A stretch of DNA of 64,000 bases from an uncultured Prevotellaceae bacterium. Lineage in GTDB: Bacteria; Bacteroidota; Bacteroidia; Bacteroidales; Bacteroidaceae. Under the pieces are notes generated by a model that had not been told where the DNA came from, made no database searches, and saw only the letters and a list, made by a program, of their open reading frames with translations. How positions within the stretch are numbered: position 1 is the stretch's first letter; every line of letters begins with the position of its first letter. The stretch spans positions 50,425 to 114,424 of the forward strand of contig CADASP010000013.1 in NCBI GenBank assembly GCA_902790625.1, given 5' to 3'. Below are positions 27,801 to 35,366 of the stretch, piece after piece. Both the position numbers and the translations under genes were made by a program.

Positions 27801-28629
27801 CCGTAGCCTCTGTGTCGGCGCGATAGTCGAAGCTCACACGATACTTGGTGCCCTCGGGAGCAGCCTCGTTGAAGCGGAACCAGAACTGGTTGTCCCAAGC
27901 GTCGGCAGCCTTGGCAGTGGCTTCCACCACGATACCGCGGCTTCCGTTCACACCAACGCCATCGGTGATTTCCGACTGGTAGGGAGCGCTCTGAGCGGTC
28001 TTCGAGAAGAAGCTGCTGGCATCCTCGCCTTCCATGTCGCTGTTGTTGATCTGGTTGATCCAGCCCACCTGCTGAGCGGCAGCGGCCTTCTCCACCTCGA
28101 TGCTGTAGACGATAGCCTGGGTGTTCCAAGCGGAACCCTTGATGGAGTGGAAATGCACATAGCCCCACTCGCGGGCAATCTTCTTCAGGTCGATGACGTA
28201 GGTGCCATCGTCCTCTTGTGTGTAGTAGTCACCGGCCCATCCGCCATTAGGCAGGACGATACACTGCGACGAAGCCTTGTCGGCATTGAACTGACCGTTC
28301 TCAGCGGTGCGGTTGATGAAGATACGGGGGTTGGAGCCATTCAGCTCGCCGTTGCTGTCGGCGCCCTCCATCTTCACATAGAGCTTGGTGTAGCTACCCA
28401 GGTCGACCCACGCATTGCAGTTGGTGTCGCCAATGGGGCAACCATCCACTTGGTCAATCAGGAAGTTGCCAGCATATTCGCCGGTCTCGACGGCATCAAC
28501 TCCCCAACCATCGTAGTTGTGGAAGGTGAAGTGTTCCGCATCAAACGGAATACGCTCACCTGCACTCACGTTTCCTGCGGCGAGCAAGCAAAGCACTGCC
28601 GTAAGAATCATCAAGTAAGTTTTTCTCAT
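24877..28629 (-). CDS. Large exported modular protein of unknown function
   Basis: This 1250-residue protein has a signal peptide (MRKTYLMILTAVLCLLAAG..., cleavage near VSA). The central part is beta-rich. A segment around residues 190-360 (GWINQINNSDMEGEDASSFF, then YRVSFDYRADTEATV and YYFDNIKFEVYKYG) resembles carbohydrate-binding modules of the CBM4/9 kind, and Ig-like and helical stretches follow. Near residues 1065-1200 is a jelly-roll-like block (YRIQQTIEDLPAGVYTLRGGF). The C-terminus (AIYDLNGRRMMKAERGVNIVK) resembles the Bacteroidota C-terminal sorting-like tail. I recognise no catalytic motif. Its own promoter lies at 28683. It sits directly downstream of the hybrid regulator, so co-regulation is plausible, but its ligand is unknown. 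Confidence 0.75.
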   Translation of the reverse strand: MRKTYLMILTAVLCLLAAGNVSAGERIPFDAEHFTFHNYDGWGVDAVETGEYAGNFLIDQVDGCPIGDTNCNAWVDLGSYTKLYVKMEGADSNGELNGSNPRIFINRTAENGQFNADKASSQCIVLPNGGWAGDYYTQEDDGTYVIDLKKIAREWGYVHFHSIKGSAWNTQAIVYSIEVEKAAAAQQVGWINQINNSDMEGEDASSFFSKTAQSAPYQSEITDGVGVNGSRGIVVEATAKAADAWDNQFWFRFNEAAPEGTKYRVSFDYRADTEATVSTQAHNEPSQYNYWDMFGNLTFTTEWQTFTKEGTVTAQQARGDGGTNPVFQSVAFNLNELADANNYYFDNIKFEVYKYGTTAEFYMDIMKIDFGFDTNISELVAACGKPRLLFPKDMVSVTMDGEPQDIMTVEGFPDGRFYIFMEGTLEDDAEVEVSLKNPADAAYHLLYRSGPGGDITDFATPATFNDEIGLADDAYSYNYVKPVVIATDPEAGSFNLPNSLKQFKVTFDKNADCAQLEAILTNGAQFSQKLSVTPADGFAEEVILTYDGEDLANGEYTLKLNHIFAEEPLTDDDYSTYETSFYIGKVEFDPDDVPTDVIPDYFATTNAGGIPEGYIVLFGEEERTSEGGGYSSGSRMFDFAEGGDFTKGLYFREGYVEYGSQPDHELALEAGKKYRMHFNTAMWKDNGTVCTFEILNEADEAVVSMTIENKPNVNGSTAAVNGSTFTEFDFVPEADGKYRVKWTANGFVEVLLANVLMKYIPNQVGIEETQLLNTALENAKTVRDANNVDRYTGTAYDNLVSVILKYELEAPTYTAPSSFRKAAAALDAAAQAMKDHHSLCDKFDSVVRSAMETILANAENKFAKTDLYATLKAEAELYATVDEELNITVTPEKDDIVMNRAITNMEALAKTCSLLFTEGPSDVSNTGVKVLVERLRLGAEALMSLGAAIDDELVVAAENALTDDDELVEKIKNSLKVKLYGQIKDGADLFPVLEDQYDDEGNQVTKSYDMTVFVKNPNMYKLQTGTNYAEGSVPGWSVPEGYNAPGLSVGWGSAQGSEQIAEDCMFQTWGGSYRIQQTIEDLPAGVYTLRGGFGERMSEDEAPTALDDTYFFAQTSDLAAIDEFERADAGRIGQAFPHAAEGGLGSLAIKEVVITDGIVTLGVNACNGSHTFFNDVRVILTAAATGFDYAKAYEEVLAGIDETTANNVKTRAIAIYDLNGRRMMKAERGVNIVKSLMSDGTVRTQKVVIK

Positions 28630-28682
28630 GTTGTAAATTGTTAGTTAATAATAAAGAAAAAGATGTTTTGAAATTTCTGTGT

Positions 28683-28690
28683 GCAAAGAT
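28683..28690 (-). promoter_or_regulatory. -7 promoter element of the large exported-protein gene
   Basis: TATCTTTG on the minus strand, 53 bases before the ATG at 28629, in the 124-bp gap after the regulator gene. Confidence 0.65.
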
Positions 28691-28753
28691 AGATACGTTG
28701 CGAGAAATGCGTTTTATTGATTGTTCCGTAAGTTTTTGTTTTTGCTCCAAGCC

Positions 28754-31700
28754 TCATTTTTCGGCATATTCCGAGGGCGAAACGCCGAAATGGCGGCGGA
28801 AGATGGTGGAGAAATGCGCCAAGTTGGAGAAGCCCACGGTGTAGGCCACCTGCGTGATGTTCACCTTCTGTTCCTTCAGCAGTCGGGCCGCCTGCTCCAG
28901 TCGGATGTTGCGGATGAACTCGCTGGTCGAGAGTCCAGTGAGTTCTTTCATCTTGCGGTGCAGCTGTGTGCGACTGATGCCCACCTCGTGGCACAGCATC
29001 TCCACGTTGAAGTCGCTGTCGGCCAAATTTTTGTTCACCACCTTCATGATGCGCTCCATCAGCAACTCGTCGTTGCCTTTCACTTCGGGTTGTTCCAGCT
29101 TGTCGGTCTGCTGCTGTGCCCCCGAGAACTTCCCCTTCAGGTGTCGACGCCCTTGTATGAGGTTCTCGATGGTGAGGTGCAGCTCTTTCATGTCGAAGGG
29201 CTTGGCCAGGAAGGCATCGGCCCCCCGCTCCAGGCCTTCCAAGCGGTTGGCCACGTCGTCTTTCGAGGTGAGCATCACCACGGGCAGGTGGCTCAGGTTC
29301 ATGTTCGTCTTAATCATGCGCAGCATGGTGAAGCCATCCATCTCGGGCATCATCACGTCGCTCACCACCAGGTCGTATTCATTCTGCAACAGTTCCTTCA
29401 GCGCTTCCTTGCCATTGTTGCACACGGTGAAACGATAGTAGTGGCCCAGCTCCGAGGAGATGAAGTTGCCTATCTCCTGGTCGTCGTCGACGATGAGCAC
29501 GCGGTGGTGGGTGGTGCCGCTCTGCGGCTTCGCCACAACCGTTCGCACGCTGGTGCTCTCCACCTTTGTCTCCATCTCTTCGGGCTTCAGATGGCTGTTG
29601 CCTAACGGCAGGGTGATGACGAACTCCGACCCCTGTCCGCCCGTTCGGTTCTTGGCGCTGATGGTGCCGTGGTGCATGTCGATAATCATCTTGCAGAGGT
29701 TCAGTCCGATGCCAGTGCCATCGATGTTCATGCGTCGTGAGTTGCTGCCCTGGTAGAATCGGTCGAAGATGTGCTTCAGGCTGTCGCCGTCGAGTCCCAC
29801 GCCATTGTCGCTCACGGCCAGCGAGAACGATTTCCGCTCTGCGTCGGTGCTGAGCCTTACGGTGATTTCGCCTTCGTCGTAGCTGTATTTGAATGCGTTG
29901 CTGAGCAGATTGGTGATGACCTTGTCGAACTGTGTGGGGTCGACCCAGGCCTCCAAACGGTCGATTCCATCGTGCAGGAACTGGAACTTGATGTTGCGTT
30001 CTTGAGCGTTGAAATCGAACATTTTGCACACGGCGCTGACAAAGGACACCATCTCGGTAGCCTGGCAGTGCAGGTGCATCTGCTGCTTGTCAATCTTGCG
30101 CACGTCGAGGATTTGGTTCACCAGGTCGAGGATGCGGTGGGCATTGCGGTCGATGGTGTCCAAGGCTCCTGCTGGGCCCTTCCCGCTGCTGCGCCCCGAC
30201 GGTTTCTCCCCTCCAAGAGTGGGCAGCTGCTCCTTCAGCTTCTTCAGGGCGGCGATGATGATGGTGAGCGGCGAGCGGATGTCGTGCGTGGCGTTGATGA
30301 GGAACTTCATCTTCTCCTCGTTCAGCTGCCTGTTGGCGCGGCGGTTCATTCCTATCAGTACCCATGCTAATACGCCCAGCGCCACCAACAGATAGATGAT
30401 GTAGGCCAGCGTGGAGCGATACCATGGTGCGCGGATGGTGATCGTCACCTGCTTCACGGGCGAATACTCGCCGGCCTGCTGCGCGCGGGCATCGATATGA
30501 TAGGTTCCCGGCTGCAGGTGTCCCAGCGTTATCTCGTTCTTTCCCTCGGCATTGTGAATCCAGTTGCCATCGTTCACGCGATACTCAAGCATGATGCTCG
30601 AAGGGATGTCGAAGTTGAACTGCGAGAACGCCAGCGTGACGGTGTGGTCGAGATAGCTCAGCGTGAAGTGGTCGCTCTGCGACACGTCGTCGCCGGTCAC
30701 TTCCACGTCGTTGATGATGGTTCCGGCCTTCACGTATTGGTCGGCCACGCGGAATGCCGTCAGCTGTAGCGGCTCCAGCGTAGGCCGGCTCTCGCGGATG
30801 TCCTTGGGCTGAAACACGGTGAGCCCGTCGTTGTGGCCAAAGAAGATCATGTCGTCGTCGGTATGCATGCCCACGCCATAGATGTATTCCTTTTTGCTGA
30901 GGCCATAGCCGTGGGTGTGGGTGAGGAAGGAATGGCTCTCCTGCGAATATTGCCAGATGCCCTGCGAGGTGGAGCACCAGATGTCGCCGTCGTTGGCCTG
31001 CACCACATAGTCCACAACCTTGTTTCTCAGCGCCTCGCTGCCGGGGAAGAGGAATGTCTGTCGCGAAGCACGGTCGTAGAGGAAGAGCCCCTGGTCGGTG
31101 GCGATGGCAATATTGCCGTCGCGCAGCTCGCACACGTCGAAGCACACCGTGCCGTTGAGCTGCTGGTCCCAGCCCTGCGAGCGGAAGCTGCCCGTGGCAG
31201 GGTCGAAGCACGCCACGCCCGACGAGGTGGCCAGCCACAGCAGCCCCTGGCGGTCGGTACTCATGCCCATCACCCAGTTGTTGCACAGCCTGCCATTCAC
31301 GCTGTCCACATCGAAGGTGCTGTAGTTCTTCAGCGACCCCCTTTGCGGGTTATAGACGCAGAAGCCGCGCGAGAAGGTGCTGATGTAGATGTTTCCCTCG
31401 TTGTCGCTGGTCATGTCGTTGAACTTGTCGCAGTTGAACGTCACCTTCAGTTGCGACTGTCCTGACAGGGGGTCGTAGCTGAACAGACCGTCGTCGGTGC
31501 CTATCCAATAGCGGCGCTGCTTGTCGCGGAAGATGAACTCCACGGCATCGGGTGCCTTCGGCCGAGCCACCACGCGCCCCTGCCTGTTGAAGCCATAGAC
31601 ACCCACGCCCTGCACGGTGGCCCAGAAGATGCCGCCATCGCCTTCGCACACGCTGCTGATGGTGCTGCCCAAGCGGATGCCCTGCGCCTCGAAGCTCCAG

Positions 31701-32695
31701 TTGGCAAACTGCACAGGCAGCTGTCGCAACAGCAGCAGGCCCTTGCGCTCGCAGCCCGCCCACAGGTTGCCCTGGCGGTCGATGGTCATCGTGGTGATTT
31801 TGGCCGTAGAGGCATCGATGCCCATGGCGGTGATGTCCATGGGCTGCAATCGGCATTCGGGGAACGCCTTCACACAGAACAGACCTTGCCCGCGCGTACC
31901 TATATATAAATTACCGTGCAGGTCTTTCTGTGCATGGGTGAACACGATGTCCTTGCCCTCCACGGCGCTCATGTCGATGTCGGCCTTTCGCAGTTCCCCC
32001 TCTTTCAAGGTCAGTATGCCATGCTGGCACACCACCAACAGCTGGCCGTCGAACTCCACAAAGCTGCGCGGCTCGCCCACGCTGTAGTGGAAGGTATGTA
32101 TCTGCCCCATGTCGTGCATGATGATGCGGTCGTCGAAGCCGCTCATCCACAGGCGATTTTGGCTGTCCTCGAAAAGGCGCCCCACATAGTCGTAAGCCTC
32201 CTCGATGTTGTACTCTTCGAGTTTATCGCCGTCACGCAGCTTGAAGCAGCCATAGCCAGCCGTTCCCACAAGCAACGTGCCGTCGCCACGCTCCAACACT
32301 CTTGTCACGCGGGGTTGCTCGCCGTTGGGGAAAGGATAGTGTGTGAAGTTGTCGGTAGCCGGGTTGAATCGGTCGAGACCACGGGTGGTTCCCACCCAGA
32401 GGCGTCCCTTGCTGTCGCACAACAGGCTCACCGCCGAATTGCAGTTGAGCGACGTGGAGTCGGCCTCGTCGTGCAGGAACGTCTGATAGTTGAATCCGTC
32501 GAAGCGGTTCAGTCCATAGTCGGTGGCTATCCACATCGACCCCTGGCGATCCTGGCAAAGGCTGGAGATGAGACTGGACGAGAACTGGTCGCCGGGCAGG
32601 AATTGTGCTATCTGCGCCAGCAAAGGGCAAACACTTGTGCAGCCCGCCAGCAGCACAACGACCAAACAACGAATGAAGTTTTGCGCTTGTTTCAT
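28754..32695 (-). CDS. Hybrid two-component system sensor/regulator (HTCS)
   Basis: This 1313-residue protein joins sensor and response regulator in one chain, as in regulators of Bacteroidota glycan loci. Order: signal/anchor; two-component-regulator beta-propeller repeats (to about 680) such as GSMWIATDYGLNRFDGFNYQ; a Y_Y_Y domain (about 685-750); a membrane helix near 760-780; HisKA with NATHDIRSPLT (His near 803); ATPase motifs NAFKYS, SDNGVGLD and GTGIGLNLCK; a receiver domain with RVLIVDDDQEI and the phospho-Asp in VVSDVMMPEMDGF (near 1113); and a C-terminal AraC-type HTH (about 1210-1313). The HisKA domain has an extra Gly/Ser/Lys-rich linker around residues 826-842. It probably senses a periplasmic ligand and regulates the FAS1/SusCD operon or its neighbour; the target is inferred from position. 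Confidence 0.95.
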   Translation of the reverse strand: MKQAQNFIRCLVVVLLAGCTSVCPLLAQIAQFLPGDQFSSSLISSLCQDRQGSMWIATDYGLNRFDGFNYQTFLHDEADSTSLNCNSAVSLLCDSKGRLWVGTTRGLDRFNPATDNFTHYPFPNGEQPRVTRVLERGDGTLLVGTAGYGCFKLRDGDKLEEYNIEEAYDYVGRLFEDSQNRLWMSGFDDRIIMHDMGQIHTFHYSVGEPRSFVEFDGQLLVVCQHGILTLKEGELRKADIDMSAVEGKDIVFTHAQKDLHGNLYIGTRGQGLFCVKAFPECRLQPMDITAMGIDASTAKITTMTIDRQGNLWAGCERKGLLLLRQLPVQFANWSFEAQGIRLGSTISSVCEGDGGIFWATVQGVGVYGFNRQGRVVARPKAPDAVEFIFRDKQRRYWIGTDDGLFSYDPLSGQSQLKVTFNCDKFNDMTSDNEGNIYISTFSRGFCVYNPQRGSLKNYSTFDVDSVNGRLCNNWVMGMSTDRQGLLWLATSSGVACFDPATGSFRSQGWDQQLNGTVCFDVCELRDGNIAIATDQGLFLYDRASRQTFLFPGSEALRNKVVDYVVQANDGDIWCSTSQGIWQYSQESHSFLTHTHGYGLSKKEYIYGVGMHTDDDMIFFGHNDGLTVFQPKDIRESRPTLEPLQLTAFRVADQYVKAGTIINDVEVTGDDVSQSDHFTLSYLDHTVTLAFSQFNFDIPSSIMLEYRVNDGNWIHNAEGKNEITLGHLQPGTYHIDARAQQAGEYSPVKQVTITIRAPWYRSTLAYIIYLLVALGVLAWVLIGMNRRANRQLNEEKMKFLINATHDIRSPLTIIIAALKKLKEQLPTLGGEKPSGRSSGKGPAGALDTIDRNAHRILDLVNQILDVRKIDKQQMHLHCQATEMVSFVSAVCKMFDFNAQERNIKFQFLHDGIDRLEAWVDPTQFDKVITNLLSNAFKYSYDEGEITVRLSTDAERKSFSLAVSDNGVGLDGDSLKHIFDRFYQGSNSRRMNIDGTGIGLNLCKMIIDMHHGTISAKNRTGGQGSEFVITLPLGNSHLKPEEMETKVESTSVRTVVAKPQSGTTHHRVLIVDDDQEIGNFISSELGHYYRFTVCNNGKEALKELLQNEYDLVVSDVMMPEMDGFTMLRMIKTNMNLSHLPVVMLTSKDDVANRLEGLERGADAFLAKPFDMKELHLTIENLIQGRRHLKGKFSGAQQQTDKLEQPEVKGNDELLMERIMKVVNKNLADSDFNVEMLCHEVGISRTQLHRKMKELTGLSTSEFIRNIRLEQAARLLKEQKVNITQVAYTVGFSNLAHFSTIFRRHFGVSPSEYAEK

Positions 32696-32740
32696 GGTTA
32701 TGGTAAAAACTCAGGTTTGTGTTAGTTGTTAATGATGGTG

Positions 32741-32748
32741 CAAAGTTA
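32741..32748 (-). promoter_or_regulatory. -7 promoter element of the HTCS gene
   Basis: TAACTTTG on the minus strand, 46 bases before the ATG. Just upstream are small palindromes CCCTTATAGGG and GTTCC-AAAA-GGAAC that could be regulator sites. Confidence 0.65.
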
Positions 32749-33500
32749 CGAATATAAGCCCTTATAGGGTTATCGTTATGTTTCAATCGTTTTTCTATAT
32801 GTTCCAAAAGGAACAAAAACAAAAGAAAAAGCGGTCGCCGATATTCTCATACAGGCCGACCGCGACGATTAGTTTTACCATAACTAACGATAACTAACTA
32901 CTAACTAATAACCATGAATAATGCAGTTATATGAAGAAAATCACTACTGTCGTATTTCTTTAACTATGCATTCGGGCAGATTGCTGTCAGCAGCAACGTT
33001 TCGTGGCCCTCTTTCTTTTCACATTGCAAAGGTACGCATATTTTTGCATGTAAGCTACCGCGTATGTTTCGCTTACTTTTATTTTTGTATTCGGTATAAT
33101 AATTGTAATAAAAATAATATTTTTCTGAAACAAATGTACATGATAAAGCCCTAAAAGGGGCAACGAAGGCAATAGTTTTGGTGGCGGTGGCAAGACATGG
33201 TGGCATGAAAGTTGCAGCAGGAGCACTCCCCCTAAAAATCCCAGGGCCTGGGATTTTCAAAAAGCGCCACCAAATTTTAAAAAAGCGCCACCAAATTTTC
33301 GGCCGCGAAGGACACTCCGGAAAATCCGGAGATTCAGGAGATTTCGGAAATTCTGGATAATCCGGAAATTCTGGGCTATCCGGCATCGGGCGCATTACTT
33401 TGGGGGCTGCATCATCTACGAAAGAAGCAGGTGGCAAGGACAATAAAAAGCGTCCTTGCCACCTGCTCGATGAGGGGGGGGATGATCTCGGCCAGATACT
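32749..33500. repeat. Repeat-bearing gap between the HTCS and the FAS1/SusCD operon
   Basis: No gene is seen in about 800 bp. It holds a perfect 23-bp palindrome at 33235-33257 (AAAATCCCAGG-G-CCTGGGATTTT); two direct copies of AAAAAGCGCCACCAAATTTT (33259-33278 and 33280-33299); eight degenerate nonamers CnGGAnATT at 33317-33388; and the operon terminator at 33426. AT-rich sequence at 32880-33150 shows no clear signal. Confidence 0.75.
33426..33467 (-). terminator. Terminator of the FAS1/SusCD operon
   Basis: A perfect 16-bp stem (AGCAGGTGGCAAGGAC with complement, 10-nt loop) 34 bp after the last stop. A T-rich TTCTTTC follows on the minus strand. Confidence 0.8.
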
Positions 33501-35240
33501 TTATGGCAGAGGCAGGTACCAGTTGTCCTGATTCATCAGCAACTGCTGTAGCTGTGCATCGGGTTGGCCGCTGCGACGGCTCACGGGAATGGCCAGATAC
33601 GACGGGTCGCCACGGCGCAGGGCCACGCGCATCAGGTCGTGGAAGCGGTAGCCCTCGAAGGCACCCTCCAGCGCCATCTCCTGGATGATGAGGTCCTCTA
33701 CCAGCGGCACTTGATAGTCGATGGTGTCCTGGCGGGTGGGCAGTGGCGTGGGCGGCATGGGCAGGTCGTAGAGGGCGTTGCAGGCAGCGTCGCCAGAGCC
33801 GATGGAGTGTACGCCGATGCTGCCCTCCTTGGTGAAGACGTTGGCATCAAACGTGATGAGGCTCCCGGCCTCCACGCGCTCCAAGCTGTCGATGCGCTCG
33901 GCATTGTTCTCAGGACACAGGCCATACTTCAGCACGGCCATGGCCGACTGCGGCAGACGGGCGCGGCACAGGGCCTCGGCATAGCGCAGGTAGACCATGG
34001 TGAGACGATAGGTGGACACCGAGGTGTTGCGGGCGCACTTGCTGATGGTCTGGCGCAGCGTGGAATACTCGGAATAGGGATCCTGGCCACCCTCGGAGCG
34101 CAGCGTATAGTTGGCAAAGAAGCGCAGGTCGCCGATGAGGATGTCGTTGCTGAAGCCCGTGCGTGGCACGTAGACGGTGTCGGTGGTGGTCTGCGTCTTG
34201 TACTCCATGCAGTAGACCTGACTGGCCGAGAGGCTGCGCATGGCGTTGGAGGGCGTGAGCTGGAAGAAGTAATTGTTGTCGCGCGTAGAGTTGAACACAT
34301 TCTGCAGGTCGCTGACATTTCCGTCGAAGACTCGGCTCTCCATGGGTATGGCGCTGATGTTCTCCTCGTTGTTGGTGCTGTTGTAGGCGTTTTGCGGCTG
34401 CTGGAAGTCGGTGATGTTGGTCCATACGACGCGCCGCTGTGGGTTCAGCAGGTGAGGCTCCTTCTGGTCGTTGAGGTAGCTGTTGTACCACGCGGCGGCC
34501 TCCTTGTAGCGTCCGGCCCAGAGGCAGAGGTCGCCCAGGAGCACCCGCGTGGGGATGAAGAATGTGGCCGACTGGTGGTCGCCCACATTGCCATAGACGG
34601 GGGGCTCGACATAGGCCATGGGCGTGAGGTCGGCGATGAAATAGTCGCACACCTCTTTGATGGTGGCGCGCTTGCCATCAAGATACGAGGCGGCCTCGCG
34701 CTCGGTCATCACTGGTTCGAGCACCAGGGGCACCTGCCCATAGTTCTTCACCAGCTCCAAGTAGGTCCATGCGCGGAAGGTCTTCACGGCGGCATACTCG
34801 TTGATGAAGAGCTGGCGACCACGACGCTGCAGGGCCGTGTCGACATGAGCCAGGAAGAAGTTACAGTTGTTGATGACGGCGTAGTAGTCGCTGGGCTGGT
34901 TGTATTTGTTGTCCTCGGCCATGTTGAAGGCAGCGAGGCGCTTCAGGTCGGCCGAGGCGGCGTTGGTGGGCTGCACCAGGTCGGCACGCACCTCGCCCAG
35001 GAGCACGGTGCGGTCGGCGATGAGCTGCATGCGGTTGATGATGCCCATCAGACTGTAGACGCTGTCGGTGGGGTGGTTCAGGGTGTTGTCTTCCTGAAAC
35101 TCCACCAGCTCGCTTGAGGTGTCGAGCATGTCGGAGCAGGCGACCCCCACCCCGCTTCCTCCCGCAAGGGGGAGGAGTGTATAGACCGTGAAGCGGAACA
35201 GTTTGGTTATCTTCTTGCCTAAAAACTGTGTCATATCCAT
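33501..35240 (-). CDS. SusD/RagB-family surface lipoprotein (pair 2)
   Basis: This 579-residue lipoprotein would cap the SusC barrel encoded just upstream and bind its ligand. The ATG at 35240 is chosen because the longer frame adds 28 residues with no signal character. The lipoprotein Cys is residue 35 (GVGVACSDML). The SusD fold shows in DLVQPTNAASADLKRLAAFN, a TPR-like ATFFIPTRVLLGDLCLWAGRYKEAAAWY and, near the end, IQEMALEGAFEGYRFHDLMRVALRRG. Residues about 22-33 of the signal region are encoded by a C-rich hairpin (35144-35176). It is the last gene of the operon, 126 bp after SusC 2. Confidence 0.9.
   Translation of the reverse strand: MDMTQFLGKKITKLFRFTVYTLLPLAGGSGVGVACSDMLDTSSELVEFQEDNTLNHPTDSVYSLMGIINRMQLIADRTVLLGEVRADLVQPTNAASADLKRLAAFNMAEDNKYNQPSDYYAVINNCNFFLAHVDTALQRRGRQLFINEYAAVKTFRAWTYLELVKNYGQVPLVLEPVMTEREAASYLDGKRATIKEVCDYFIADLTPMAYVEPPVYGNVGDHQSATFFIPTRVLLGDLCLWAGRYKEAAAWYNSYLNDQKEPHLLNPQRRVVWTNITDFQQPQNAYNSTNNEENISAIPMESRVFDGNVSDLQNVFNSTRDNNYFFQLTPSNAMRSLSASQVYCMEYKTQTTTDTVYVPRTGFSNDILIGDLRFFANYTLRSEGGQDPYSEYSTLRQTISKCARNTSVSTYRLTMVYLRYAEALCRARLPQSAMAVLKYGLCPENNAERIDSLERVEAGSLITFDANVFTKEGSIGVHSIGSGDAACNALYDLPMPPTPLPTRQDTIDYQVPLVEDLIIQEMALEGAFEGYRFHDLMRVALRRGDPSYLAIPVSRRSGQPDAQLQQLLMNQDNWYLPLP
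35144..35176. repeat. C-rich hairpin inside the SusD-2 signal peptide
   Basis: CTTCCTCCC-GCAA-GGGGGAGG with flanking CCCCCACCCCG. It encodes a Gly-rich stretch just before the lipobox. A comparable sequence lies in the FAS1 gene at 40162. Confidence 0.65.
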
Positions 35241-35366
35241 ATTGTCTTTTTGGTGTTTTCGTTGTTTGCTATTCTTTCTATTCCCATCCCTTGGGGGGTA
35301 GGTGGCGGTAAATATACCGCCCACCCAACCGGCAGCGGGGGAAGGACACGATGGGTGTGGAGCCTT

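Noticed and set aside
27298..28644. Long ORF (448 codons) opposite the large exported-protein gene
   Set aside because: It mirrors the codon structure of the minus-strand gene and has no promoter, family motif or signal. The same applies to other long antisense frames, such as 37281-38546 and 47281-50046.
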